The notes under the pieces: generated by a model
Told to the model about the DNA's origin: nothing
The model's input: only the letters and a program-made list of their open reading frames with translations
Database searches by the model: none
In this document: positions 1 to 11,339 of the stretch, piece after piece
Layout of the letters: each line of letters opens with the position of its first letter
Numbering within the stretch: position 1 is the first letter of the stretch
Position numbers and translations under genes: made by a program
Source of the DNA: Myxocyprinus asiaticus
Lineage: Eukaryota > Chordata > Actinopteri > Cypriniformes > Catostomidae
Direction: 5' to 3'
DNA: 64,000 nt
Assembly (NCBI RefSeq): GCF_019703515.2
Contig: NC_059347.1
Location: 18,312,001 to 18,376,000 of the forward strand

Positions 1-13
1 CTCTTTTCTCGGT

Positions 14-1126
14 TTGGAGTTGGACTCAGTCTCCTTGACAGCGCACCTTACGAACAGGCACGTCCAGTCGGTGTTGACCTGTTTGAAGGCGTTCAAACAG
101 AAAACAGCGGTGCCACTGAAACTTTTTCAGAGGCTCCTGGGGCATATGGCATCCGCGGCGGTGGCCACCCTGCTCGGGTTGATGCATATGAGGCTGCTTC
201 AACACTGGTTCCTGACTCGAGTCCTGAGATGGGCATGGTGCCACGGGACACGTCGTGTGGTCATCACGCCGGTCTGTCACCGTCTTTTCAGCCCTTGGAC
301 CGACCTCTCGTTTCTACGGGCAGGCGTTCCTTTAGAACTGGTCCCCAGGCGTGTCATGGTCTGACAGGCACCTACACGGGCTGGGGTGCTATTTTGCAAC
401 GGGCACGCAGCCGCCGGCCTGTGGACGGGTCCGCAACTGCATTGGCACATCAACTGCCTCGAGTTGTTGGCAATTCTGCTCACCCTGCGGAGGTTTCGGC
501 CGTTGATCCAGGGCAAGCATGTATTAGTTCAGACAGACAACACGACAACGGTAGCATATATCAACCGCCAAGGCAGTTTGCGCTCTCGTTGTATGTCACA
601 ACTCGCCCGCTGTCTCCTCCTCTGGAGTCAGCAGCACTTCAGGTCGATGCAAGCCACTCACATCCCGGGCAACCTCAACACTACAGCGGATGCGATGTCA
701 TGACAGGTTACCCTCAGGGGAGAGTGGAGACTCCACCCTCAGGTGGTCCAGCTGATTTGGAGTCGATTCAACAGGCACAGGTGCACCTGTTCGCCTCCCA
801 AGAATCCTCCCCACTGCCCGCTCTGGTACGCCCTGACCGAGGTCCCCCTCGGCATAGATGCGCTGGCACACAGCTGGCCCCCTGGTATGCGCAAATATGC
901 GTTTCCCCCAGTGAGCCTGCTTGCACAGACCCTGTGCAAGGTCAGGGAGGACGAGGAGCAGGTCGTCATTGTAGCACCCTACTGGCCCACCCAAACGTGG
1001 TGCTCGGACCTCATGCTCCTCGCGACAGCTCCACCCTGGCGAATTCCCCTGAGGAAGGACCTTCTTTCTCAGGGACGGGGCACCATCTGGCACCCGCGTC
1101 CAGACATCTGGAATCTCCATGTCTAG
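14..1126 (+). pseudogene. DIRS copy 1 RT C-terminus, RNase H and methylase-like region, decayed
   Basis: Three frames cover one protein. 14-364 encodes the RT thumb/connection (LLGHMAS...). 386-703 encodes RNase H, with NCLELLAI carrying the catalytic Glu, QTDNTT carrying an Asp, and GNLNTTADAMS at the end. 743-1126 encodes the following segment with KYAFPPVSLL, the DAM-methylase-like region known from DIRS elements. A stop at 362-364 and a frame change near 370-385 break the join, and a TGA follows RNase H at 702. It is homologous to 29777-31640 of copy 2. Confidence 0.85.
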
Positions 1127-2138
1127 CCCCTGGACGGGACGCGGAAGACCTGCTGTGGTAGACACAATCACTCAGGCTAGGGCCCCCTCTACGAGGCGTC
1201 TGTATGCCTTTAAGTGGCGTCTGTTCGCTAAGTGGTGTTCTTCCTGTCGGGAAGACCCTCAGAGATGCGCAGTCAGATCAGTGCTTTCCTTCCTGCAGGA
1301 GAGGTTGGAAGGGAGGCTGTCCCCTTCCACCTTGAAGGTGTACATTGCCGCCATAACAGCACACCACGATGCAGTAGACTGTAAGTCCTTAGGGAAGCAC
1401 GACCTGATCATCAGGTTCCTAAGAGGCGCCAGGAGGCTGAATCCCTCCAGACCATGCCTCGTTCCCTCACTGGACCTCTATAGTTCTTCAGGGTCTACAG
1501 AGAGCCCCCTTTGAGCCTTTGCAGTCAGCTGAGCTTAAGACACTCTCCTTGAAGACTGCCCTCCTGACTGCGCTCACTTCCATCAAGAGGGTAGGGGACC
1601 TGCAAGCGTTCTCTGTCAGCGAAACGTGCCTGGAGTTCGGTCCAGGTTACTCTCACATGATCCTGAGACCCTGACCGGGCTATGTACCCAAGGTTCACAC
1701 CACCCCTTTATGGACCAAGTGGTGAACCTGCAAGCGCTGCCCCAGGAGGAGGCAGACCCAGCCCTGTCGTCGCTGTGTCCGGTGTGCACTTTACGCATCT
1801 ATTTGGATCGCACGCAGAGCTTTAGAATCTCTGAGCAGCTCTTTGTCTGCTTTGGTGCACAGCGGAAAGAAAGCGCTGTCTCCAAGCAGAGGATCGCCTA
1901 CTGGCTCATTGATGCCATAACTATGGCATATGTCGCCTAGCACATGCCGCCCCTGGTAGGGCTACCAGCTCATTCTACCCGAGGTGTAGCGGCTTCTTGG
2001 GCCCTGGCCAGAGGTGCCTCTCTAACAGACATTTGCAGAGCAGCGGGCTGGGCAACACCCAACACCTTTGCAAGGTTCTACAACCTCCGGGTGGAACCGG
2101 TTTCGTCCCAGGTAGTGGCATGCAACACAAGCGGATAA
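1119..2138 (+). pseudogene. DIRS copy 1 tyrosine recombinase, decayed
   Basis: The N-terminal core-binding part (STRRLYAFKWRLFAKWCS) begins near 1185. The catalytic part is split among frames 1119-1514, 1626-1940 and 1944-2138. The last keeps the His-x-x-Arg box (HSTR at 1971-1982) and the nucleophile region FARFYNL, with Tyr at 2079-2081. Frameshifts near 1490 and 1670 and an in-frame TAG at about 1938 disable it. The enzyme family integrates circular DNA copies without target-site duplication. Confidence 0.85.
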
Positions 2139-2889
2139 GCCTGGGATAGCTGGCCGGGTGTATCGCTTGCACATAGCGCCTTCATCCTCCTTTTGAGCTG
2201 AAGACGTGCGCCATTAATTCCCAGTAGTGTTCACAAACTTTTTTCCCTGGTTGACTTCCTCCGAGCCCTGTGGCAGTCGAGTTTTCGGAGAGACTCGCTG
2301 CCGGCCCAGTACACGTGCTAAGAGCCCTGTTCTGGGGTAGGTGCTCCGCATGTGGCGGTTCCCTGTAAGGCTAACCCCATGCGGTCTATATCTTCCGCTA
2401 GTTCGTTTCCTTGCGGCAAACTGCGTCTTCCTTGGGCAGAGCCCCTCTGCCCCAGTCTCCATGTTTGTAGTAACTCCTCCCCCATTGGGCAGGATCTACC
2501 TTGAAGGCTCTCCACATGGTTGGAAAGACCATGTGACGTATTCTTCCACTTAAATATCCCCCCCTCTCTTTGGGCGAGGTGTGGTCTCCGCGGTGTCTTC
2601 CCCTTGGGAGGGACATCCCCCCCGACTAGACCTGGCGGCCCAGTCGGATAATCCCCCTTCTTTTTTAGGGAGTGGAAAAAGAGAAGGGGAAAGAGGCCAC
2701 GACTGGGTTAAGCCTGTCTCTATCTTTGGGTAGTCGACTTGTCCCCAAAAAGGGCCGTTCGACACTCATAACTATGTTGGGGGAGGTTACGTGTCGACCT
2801 GGTGTGCTGGCTATGAGGCACACAGCAAGTCTGCCCACTACACACCGCCAGTTCACGTAACACAGTTCAGCCTTATGGCGTTTCGTATA
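2139..2889 (+). other. DIRS copy 1 3' untranslated stretch
   Basis: No coding frame. It is homologous to copy 2 at 32523-33098 and to copy 3 at 41856-42540 (reverse). It includes the paired C-rich and G-rich blocks around 2555-2660 that appear in copies 1, 3 and 4. Function is unknown. It separates the recombinase stop from the ICR. Confidence 0.7.
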
Positions 2890-3275
2890 GGGACCCCTAG
2901 TGTCACTACATCGACATCAATGTCGAGTGAGTGACAGATAGGGAACGTCATGGTTACTTGTGTAACCTCTGTTCCCTGATGGAGGGAACGAGACGTTGTG
3001 TCCCTCCTGCCACAACGCTGAACTACCCACTGAAATGGCCGGACCTTATATCGGCTCCTCAGCATAAAACCTGAATGAGTGGTTGCATACCAGCTCCTTT
3101 TATACCCGTATGTCCGGGGGAGTGGCATGCAAATACCACTTGCCAATTTTCATTGGCCTTTTATCAAAGACCAGAGGTGTCTCGGGCTCCCAAGAGTGAC
3201 CCCTAGTGTCACTACATCGACACCAACGTCTCGTTCCCTCCATCAGGGAACGGAGGTTACACAAGTAACCACGAC
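2890..3275 (+). repeat. DIRS copy 1 internal complementary region and right ITR
   Basis: 2890-2946 is the inverted copy of the element's left end (ending gtgacagatagggaac). 2947-3002 is the inverted copy of its right end, including GGTTAC-ttgt-GTAACC and the GTTCCCT/AGGGAAC hairpin. About 3060-3275 is the right ITR itself, with the reversed TATA box, and it ends in ggttacacaagtaaccacgac. This arrangement is the DIRS-1 type 3' end. Confidence 0.85.
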
Positions 3276-3278
3276 GTT

Positions 3279-4009
3279 TTCCATAGTATGTGGTACTGGA
3301 GAGTGTTTATGCAAATCTATGTATTAGGAAAAAAATCATTTTTTTCCTAAAGGATGTTTTTCGTTACAGTATATTGTGTCTGATGCATTCCTGTTGTGCA
3401 TGGAACATACAGTGAACACATGATTATTACTGTGAGATCATAAAACTGCAGATATGATGTGAGTTATCATATTTTGACAATTTCACACAGTTTAACATAA
3501 ATCGGTACACATGCACATCCCTACACTCATGTTAATCAGAATGGTGAAGCCTTAAACATCTTTTACAGGTACAGTTGCTGCAGTTATGAAGGACTGTGTA
3601 ATAACAGATCAAGTGGACTAATATTCAATGGCAGTCACTCCATGTTAATTAGCCTGGTGTCTGACCACAGTCCACTGACATCAAGAGTAATACTACAAAC
3701 TAGCATGACCCAAGCATGACCTTTCTCCATTTCATTCTATTATCGCCCATATCACCTTTCACTTTTCTGTTAATATGCCATTTCTTTCTTCTTTTTCAAA
3801 CAAAAAGAGCAATGTTTTGATAGCGCCACAGTGTTTACACTTTTCAGGGGCATCCACCTACAAATGGCTTCTAGTTGTCTCTCCACATTAAAGTGGCATA
3901 GGACAAAGTATTTACCTCGAAAAATACTTTACACTTCAAATAAATACATATTTATATGTCTTACAATGTGAAGAGCATGGAGATCAACTGTTGAGTCTTC
4001 ATGTAAGAG

Positions 4010-4040
<31 letters not shown>

Positions 4041-6299
4041 TTTCCTTCATCTATCCTTCCATCTAAAAGTGGGGGTTCAGATACTGGGCATACAGGCTCC
4101 AAACAAGACAGATGAAAACAATAAAGCAGCCTGTTTCCTGACACCTCATCTAAACTGTGCAGGAGATGAGACCCATACGTGTGTGCATGTGTGTGTGACT
4201 GCCAATACTCATCACGTTTTACTAGTAATGCCTTTTTTAATAAGGTCTATCCCTACGCAAATGGGGTCAGAACTAAATTAATCTTTCCTCTACCTTTGAA
4301 CATTGTCAGTGTGGGTCTTGCAGGTGCACACTTCATTACACTGCACTACCCACCAAACCTGTGAACAGCCGGCCCCAAGTAATTTGACGGAGGTCAATAA
4401 ATTATTATTAACATTAATTTTCAGAAAAAAACATGGTGTATGGTGGCTATGGGTGATTGTGATGTGAATGGATGAGAAAGGGAGTGAAGGATGCACAGGT
4501 GACAGCATTGTCCATCTTAACATGTTAGCAGGTAATTAGTTGCTCTCTCTCTGTACTCTGTTCTTACAGCTGATGTCTTTTATGACATAGTGGACCAGCA
4601 GCTTTCCTTGACCTTTTCCTCAGCCCATATTAGGCTCAATTTGGAGCATGTGTTCTTGAGCTAACCTTTTCTCAGGTCTGCAATGTGAGAAGGGGCCTGT
4701 GGCCATTGCTGTTCCCATCAACATAATCTCTTATCTTCCTCTCTGCTCCTCTCCCCTCTAACGTTGGACACTCTTAAAATGAATAAATGGATATTTGTTT
4801 TTGTTTTTTGTCATGCTAAGTAGTCATAATGAATAGTCTGGGTCATATTCCACTTTAAAATTAAAAGTAAGATTTAAGAAAATACATTTTGCATAAAGAA
4901 AATGAAGACTATTTTGCTTTGTAGCACAATTTTAATGACAATTAATCCCCCCCAGTTACTGTAACACACAAAAAAAGTCATTATCATTACTGTAATGCGA
5001 AGGTAATACTTGTCGTTCTGACTTTAAAATATGCATATTAAAATAAAAAAAAGTATATATTTAGGTATTTTTTTTTTTATGTAATACAGTAAAAAATGAC
5101 TATTATGGTAATAAAATTATATGGTAATAATAAGATTCATCACTGATGACAATTACAAAAAATCTGGTTAACATTAATTTAATTTAGTGGCAGAAATGTG
5201 TTAAGTTATGGAAATAATGTCACAATATATATTTAAAAATATAATAATGTATATACAAATCTTCAGGCTTAATTTTATTGATGTAAAATAAATGTTCTTA
5301 TTTTTTTTCTTTTAATTTTGAGGTAATATGTTCTTGACATATTTTGTGAGATTCAACCAAGTGTAGAAACTAAAGGAAGAAAATTGGTTTCACTTCTATG
5401 AAAGAATGTGGTTACACTATTGTAACAAATCCAGTTAGGCACTCACATCAGAGTACCAGTCAATAAACCACACACGATGTGCAGTCATGTTAAATTTATC
5501 TATAGTCAACTATCACAATCAAACAATTAGACTCCAAATTTTTTAGGACTAAAAATGTAATCATCTCCATTAACCACATGGAAAAATATGTGCATCTTAT
5601 AATGGCCAGAAGCCTAATTATTTTCAATGCTGAAATCCACATCTATTAGTTTAAGCCTCTTATTGTATTCTGGCCAGAGAGCACTGATTATTTTACCCTC
5701 CAGAGAACTGAGCGGTTAGTCCAGTGAATAATCGAAACCGCCGGAAGATTATGGCAGAAAGGTTAAAACCAGGAGGAAAAAAAAATAAAAATAATGGGTT
5801 GTTTGAATAAAGAGAGAAAAGGTAATGTGGTCAACTTGATGTAGAATGACCATCATAAAACATTTGTCTTGTGGGGGATTTGCACTGACCTCTGTGAATG
5901 GTAGTGAATCAGCATTACGAAAAAATAGAATGCCTGCAATACAAAGAACATAAGATGACTAAACAGTGTACTGTCTAGTAAGGCACGCCAGTGTGACCAC
6001 ATATGCCAGTGGTTCTTAAAATATGAGCAGGAATGCTTTACTTTATATACAAGTGAGAAACAGAGCGGGACATATCCCAAAAAAACAAACAAAAAAAACT
6101 TTTGGCCTTTAAGGGATGTAATGCAAAGGAGAGTTCAGATGAGCAACATTGCAACTTACCTGCATTATTAAAGAATTCAACTGATGGGTTAAATTGTTGA
6201 ATTGTGATTTTTGGAGCTTCAAAAGAGAAATCACCACTCACTTGGATTTTAAGGACCTACTGAGCTAAGACATTTTTCTATTTTTCTTCAAATGTGTTC
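3279..6299. other. specc1 intron sequence, no gene seen
   Basis: AT-rich intron. It contains the remainder of the MITE hit by DIRS copy 1 (to about 3325), a (TTTC)n microsatellite at about 4012-4041 and several A/T-rich tracts around 4780-5330. Short open frames here have no recognisable domains and are treated as noise. Confidence 0.6.
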
Positions 6300-6387
6300 T
6301 GGTGAAGTCATAAACACCTGTGATATCATGAGGATGAGCAAACAATGAGAGAATTTTCATTTTTGGGTGAACTATCCCTTTATTTAA
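6300..6387 (-). repeat. Half of a common fish MITE (ends tttgggtgaactatccctt)
   Basis: Matches the terminal part of the palindromic MITE family also seen at 9193-9506, 10936-13482, 36188-36675 and 38334-38632. A piggyBac element begins at the TTAA just after this end (6384-6387). Confidence 0.7.
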
Positions 6388-8609
6388 TTCATCCTACCGA
6401 CTAGGGTACCCGCAGACCCCTGAGGTGTACTTTTTTTGTCATATCTCACAGGTTCTTTATTCTATCATTCCAATTTTTCATGACTTTGTCAATCAATTTG
6501 TTCCTAATGACTTCATATCATTGTTTTCAGTTTCTGTGTTAATTAGTGCTTTTTAAAAATGTTTTATGACTATCAAATTAAATGTTTATGTTCTATTATA
6601 CAAGATAAGACTGTAAAATAGTGTGTCATGCATATGACTGACATGCAGTCGGAAAAAGCACAAATGTGAAACTAACAGAGAAGCTGAATGAGAGTCATCC
6701 CACCAACATTAGTGATCAATGGAAAGCAGTGGATGACTAGAATAAAAGCAGTCATTGGCCTTTTGATCATAGCAGGGGTGTCTAAAGATAACCATGAGCC
6801 TGTAGATTCCCTCTGGTCAGAGACTGGCTGTAAACCTGTGTTCACTGCAACTATGTCCAGAGCAAGATTCCAACACATATTGAGATACATGAGGTTAGAC
6901 AACAAAGCAACAAGGGGAGAGTGAATGGCAACAGACAAGCTTGCCCCTTTCAGAGATATATGGACCATGTTTGTAGCCCAGCTCCCAAAATACTTTATTC
7001 CAGGCACGGACATGTGCCTCAAACGGACATCTTGTTGGCTTCAGAGGCAAGTGCAGTTTCCGACAGAACATCCCATCCAAGCCTGACAAATATGGAATAA
7101 AAATCTGGTGGAACTATGATGCAGAGACCAGCTACGCTCTCAAAGGTGCCTTGGCAGGCAACCTGGACAGCAACGAGAAGTAGGTCAAGTGGCCCATGTA
7201 GTCAAAGAGCTTGTGGTGCAAAAGTGGCAGAAATGTCACAGCCGACAATTTCTTTACATCCATTCCGTTAGCTGAAGCCTTACTAGAAGATGGACTGACA
7301 TATGTTGGCACTATCAAGTCAAACAAGCAACATATCCCAGAGGAGATGAAGGCTAACAATGACAGAGAGATCGAAAGTTCATGATTTGGCTTTCATGGGC
7401 AGCTTACCATGGTGTCATATGTACCTGCAAAAGGAAAAGCGGAACTGGCGCTGTCCTCCATGCACCATGACATGAAGGTTGAAGGCGAGAAGTAGAAACC
7501 AGAGATCATACTACACTACAATGCAACCAAAAGTGGTGTGGATAATCTGGATCATCTAGCCAGAATGTTCACAACCAGAAGAAAAATAAACAGAATAAAC
7601 AAAAAACAGCAGCCGATGGTGCTGTTTATGAACATGTTGGATGTTGCTGCCATTGCTGCCTTCATCATCTGGATGGGGAACTTCCCAGATTGGAAGTTTT
7701 TAGAACATGGCCGATGTTGCCGGATCTACCTGAGACAGCTGGGGCATGCCCTGGTCATGCCACACATGAAGAGGATAACTGATACTGCCATGCTCCAAGC
7801 CCCAATCCGAGCAGCAATGACCATCATGGGAATGAGGAAAACTCCACTTGCTGCTGTGGACGTCCAACAATCGGCTGGAAAATCTACTCAAAAAAGGTGT
7901 AGCCTTTGCTCCCGAAACACAGACAGGAAGGTAGCAAATGTTTGCTCCCCCTTTCACATGCCAGTATACCCTGAGCATAGCATGAGCCAAATCGTGTGCT
8001 ATAACTGCATGTAGCGTGTGGTGTTCATAGTTCAATGTAAACATCATTCAGTTTACATTATGTACAAATTGAAAAATCTAAATTTGAATTACATTTATCA
8101 GACCTTTATTTTGACAGGGGGTCATACTTAGACCAATAACTCTATACTTTTGTATTGAAAGACAAATAAAATAAAAAAAACTGTTGAAGTTTGAATGACT
8201 GTGGGTTTATTTCAATTATTTTATATTGGGGTCAAAATGACCCCTGTTAGTTTCACAATGGTGTAACTCAAATAATGTTTACTTGAAATTACTGAAAACT
8301 AAATGATACCAGAATCAAAGGATGGTAAATAAGCTTTTAAGTACTAATGTGGATTGTACTTGGTATAAAAGTTGCAATTTGTATTAAAGAAAAGTATATA
8401 TTTTCGTTTTATACAATATGCAAATTATCTGTAACTTTCCTAAAATAATAATAATCTTTTTTTTATTTTCAGATAACATTAATTACATAACTAATAATGT
8501 TTTAAGAAGAAATAAGTTAACATTTTGCTATGATGGTTGTTTATTACAATAGTTTATTCTTGGGGTCCCTGTCGGTAGTCCTTGTATGTTAAATATGGTA
8601 GGATGAGGA
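6388..8609 (+). mobile_element. piggyBac-like DNA transposon relic with TTAA flanks
   Basis: TTAA lies immediately outside both ends (6384-6387 and 8610-8613), the piggyBac target. Both ends read inward as catcctacc, and a further block with ctaccgac is shared about 20 bp further in on the right. The left end lacks part of that block. The interior carries a broken piggyBac transposase. The dense mutations imply an old insertion. Confidence 0.82.
6688..8014 (+). pseudogene. piggyBac (PGBD-type) transposase pseudogene
   Basis: Fragments in changing frames follow the DDE_Tnp_1_7 (piggyBac) order. First is an N-terminal part with SLWSETGCKPVF and MSRARFQHILRYMRLD (6688-6924). Next are the middle parts around 6925-7500, broken by stops. 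Last is a C-terminal part, 7538-8014, with VDNLDHLARMF (running in from just upstream of its ATG), VLFMNMLDVAA and a final Cys-rich finger (CSLCSRNTD...CYNC). The C-terminal finger is typical of piggyBac relatives. No single frame exceeds about 160 codons, so no active enzyme is expected. Confidence 0.85.
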
Positions 8610-8619
8610 TTAAGTTAGT

Positions 8620-8776
8620 CAGCTCAATTGTTCTTGTTTAAGTTTTGCTTATGTTTTTATGTAATGTTTTTCCCCCATTGTAAATAAAATGTCACCTTTT
8701 TAACCTGGCCATAGCAACTTTTGTTTTCAACTTTTGACGGCTTCTTATGTTGATGCCAAATTTGGGTCGTAACAAT
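8620..8776 (+). mobile_element. LTR fragment (3' part) of a retroelement
   Basis: The sequence before the primer-binding site contains an AATAAA signal (about 8683-8688) and ends in aacaat just before it, as expected for the R/U5 end of an LTR. The 5' boundary is not visible because it abuts the piggyBac end. No gag or pol follows, so this is a scrap of an endogenous LTR element; a Gypsy-type element or a retrovirus cannot be told apart from this alone. Confidence 0.5.
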
Positions 8777-8794
8777 TGGGGGCTCGTCCGGGAT
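8777..8794 (+). promoter_or_regulatory. tRNA-Pro primer-binding site of an LTR element
   Basis: TGGGGGCTCGTCCGGGAT is the 18-base complement of the tRNA-Pro 3' end, used as the minus-strand primer site by many gammaretrovirus-like and some other LTR elements. It sits 3 bases after a plausible LTR end. Its survival without nearby gag or pol marks a heavily deleted copy. Confidence 0.75.
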
Positions 8795-8817
8795 CATCCA
8801 ACTTGGATTGGCTGTGT

Positions 8818-9010
8818 TTTGCATTGCTACTTTGTTTCCTGTAGTATGCTTCATTTCTGCCACCGGTCTGCATCGCTACTTGTGTTTCATAGCATGCTTT
8901 GTTTCCACCATTGCAACTTTTTTGTTTGTAGTATGCTTTCGTTTCTGGCTTTGGCATGCATTGCTACTTTGCTTTTCATAGCATGCTTTGCTTCTGCTGT
9001 TGGTATCACA
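8818..9010 (+). repeat. Degenerate tandem repeat, about 45-bp unit, about 4 copies
   Basis: Units start tgcattgctactttg and contain catagcatgctttg. Four diverged copies follow each other directly behind the primer-binding site, in the place where an LTR-element leader would be. Confidence 0.65.
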
Positions 9011-9192
9011 GGTGTGCATATATAAACTACTTTACAGCTTTAAATCTGGCTTTTCCAGTAATTTACTCAAGTATTAATTCACTAAATTATCCAGAAATAG
9101 GCATTATCACATGGCAAGTAAAATACAAATTATTACAGGACATGAATTATTTATTTATTTATTTTTAAATCTTGTGATAGTTAAATCTTGAT

Positions 9193-9506
9193 AAAAAGAG
9201 AGAGTTCACCCAAAAGTGAAAATTCTGTTGTCTCTTACTCATCCTCATGTTGTTCCAAACACGTTTAACTTCCCTCATTTCCTCTGTTTCCTCCATGGAG
9301 CACAAACGATGCTAGCCTCAGTCACCATTCACTTTTATTGTTTGGAAAAAACATGTGAATGTGACTGAGGCTGCCAGTCCCTAACATTTTCCCTACTGAA
9401 ACATCTCCTTGTGTTACATGGAAGAAAAAAGTCTTACAGGTTTGGAACAAATTATGACAAAATGTTCTTTTTTTTGTGGTCCTGAAAAGATTTTCCAATT
9501 TTAACA
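9193..9506. repeat. MITE copy (ttcacccaaaag...ttgttccaaac family, short form)
   Basis: The left end reads gagttcacccaaaagtgaaa, and the right half is its rough inverse. A middle stretch on cattcacttttattg is shared with the copy at 38334-38632. No coding capacity. Confidence 0.7.
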
Positions 9507-9584
9507 AAGCTGAGCTATATTTACCTGTTGCAGATACTTAATATTACTTAGCCAGAGCAGATCTCCTGAGAGCAGCCAGCTTCA

Positions 9585-9646
9585 GACGGTGCTTACAAAT
9601 ATCGATGCAGACCAAGACGGTGCTTACAAATATCAATGCAGACCAA
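9585..9646 (+). repeat. 31-bp tandem duplication
   Basis: The unit gacggtgcttacaaatat, continuing to gcagaccaa, occurs twice head to tail with one base difference. Confidence 0.85.
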
Positions 9647-10935
9647 GTGAATAGGCCACTGTTTTCTGGTATTAGGTGAAAGATGATGAAAAAGGGATTA
9701 GGGAAGAAAGCGTGAGTGCCCCTCCTTCACTTTGTTTACCCGCTGAGGCTAATATGGGAGGTAAGTGTGTTAATGTTTAACTGCTAATCTTCATCTCACA
9801 CATGACAATGGTGGAGCCCCGGGTCTGGCCCCCTAAGGGTTTAATGTGCCTAAAACAAGCTATTAGAGCAGCCAGAGAACTAGAGAACATTAGTTGCTCA
9901 CACACATACACATGTACCCAATTACACACTGTTTTCAATCGGGAACACTGGCTGACACGGCCCCAGTGGCACAAATACCAATTACAACATATGGGACACA
10001 CACCCCTCTACATTGCATACACACTATCTGAACACACACATACACAAAAAGAAAATATATATAGTTATTGATGCACACACATTCTGACACTACAAGATCT
10101 CCTCAAGATTGATAGCCTCTTCCTACCCAACTGAATTTATAAACTAATGTTTCCACAATATTTGTTGTAATTGTTCTTGGCAAAGCAGTACGGACTTATT
10201 GAATGTACGCAGAAGTTATTTCTTTAGATTGCCGTTCTAGAAGCCTGAGAAGTTGTTTTCTTTGTGCAAATATAAGTGTGTTTTTTAATAAGGAACAAAG
10301 ATTCTTTGTTTTATGGTAAAGTGGAAACTTTAAAAGAACAGACACAAAGAGGAAGATAAGAAAGAGAGACAAACATAAGAGGGCGAGAGAGAATTCAGAT
10401 CATATTCACAACATATTCTAGCTGGCAAAATATTTTAAAGAATTATAATTTTATATTAGTTTTTATAGATTAGAAAATAAATATATTTTTTTTATTTATA
10501 CAATAATTGTATTTATTTATAAAATAAATCTCTATTTTTACTATACGCTACGAAATTTGGCAAAATATATACACTTCTATTAAACTCACCTAAAATTAAG
10601 CAAATTGACTTCAATTATAGCTCTTAAACTGGATAAAAAATGTAAACAGAAGATTTATTAATTATTAATTAATTAAAAGAATTATTAATTAATTTGTAAA
10701 TACAAAGAAAAATCTTTAAAAACCTCCAAAACAAACTCTATTAGACCCTTAACAGAACCACTAAATGAGCAATTTATCTATTGTACCGGTCGAAAAAAGT
10801 ATACCATAGTGACCGTAGTCAAGATAAAAGGGTTGCCAGGGGCCATATTACAGAAACACCCTAACTCAAAAATCCTATGTTATCAGTTTAGTAACCATGG
10901 CCATTTTAGTTAGGACTTACTGAACTTGTCAGATC
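9647..10935. other. Intron sequence, no gene seen
   Basis: AT-rich, with a CA-rich stretch near 9900-10080 and long A/T runs at 10430-10740. Nothing recognisable. Confidence 0.55.
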
Positions 10936-11339
10936 TTAAAGGGATAGTTCACTCTCAAATTAAAATTCTGTCATCATTCATTCACCCTCAAGTTGTTCCA
11001 AACCGTATGACCTGACTTTGCAACTGCAAGTCCCTTACTCCTCTAACACATACGTACCACCCTAGTAACTCACCGCAAACCCTCTCCTCAGGCAGTGCGC
11101 TCAAGCTTGGCGACACCGCAACTGCGGCGCCCCTGCCATTGGCTCAATACATCCCTAAGCAGCACAAATGTGCTGTCCAGGTGCCGCAACTGTGGCATCT
11201 TTTGGGACGTGCGACTAAACGTCCCAACCCTCCAAGCATACTGGACAGCTTGGAAATGATTTAGAAATTTCCATCTAATTTACACATTTCCATTTCCCGA
11301 TTTTTTCTCACCTCTCTATATCCTCCTTCACCTCACACC

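Larger units (their letters stand above)
1..3275 (+). mobile_element. DIRS-like retrotransposon copy 1 (3' part; cut by window start)
   Basis: The window opens inside the reverse transcriptase (RT) of a DIRS-like element. In order it shows the end of RT, RNase H, a methylase-like segment, tyrosine recombinase (to about 2138), a 3' untranslated stretch, the ICR near 2890-3002 and the right ITR ending at 3275. The GTT after the end (3276-3278) is the probable crossover trinucleotide. The flank just outside (gttttccatagtatg...) matches the interior of the MITE at 20820-21034, so this copy inserted into such a MITE. Several frameshifts and stops make it non-coding. Confidence 0.9.

Noticed and set aside
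229..1161. 310-codon plus-strand open frame
   Set aside because: It is a shadow frame over DIRS copy 1: the true RNase H and methylase-like sequence is read in the neighbouring frames, and this translation has no domain.
2890..3275. An independent 330-bp MITE next to each DIRS end
   Set aside because: It first looked like a separate palindromic element. It always sits 3' of the DIRS body in the same orientation, and its sequence equals right-end plus left-end complements, so it is the ICR plus right ITR of the element.
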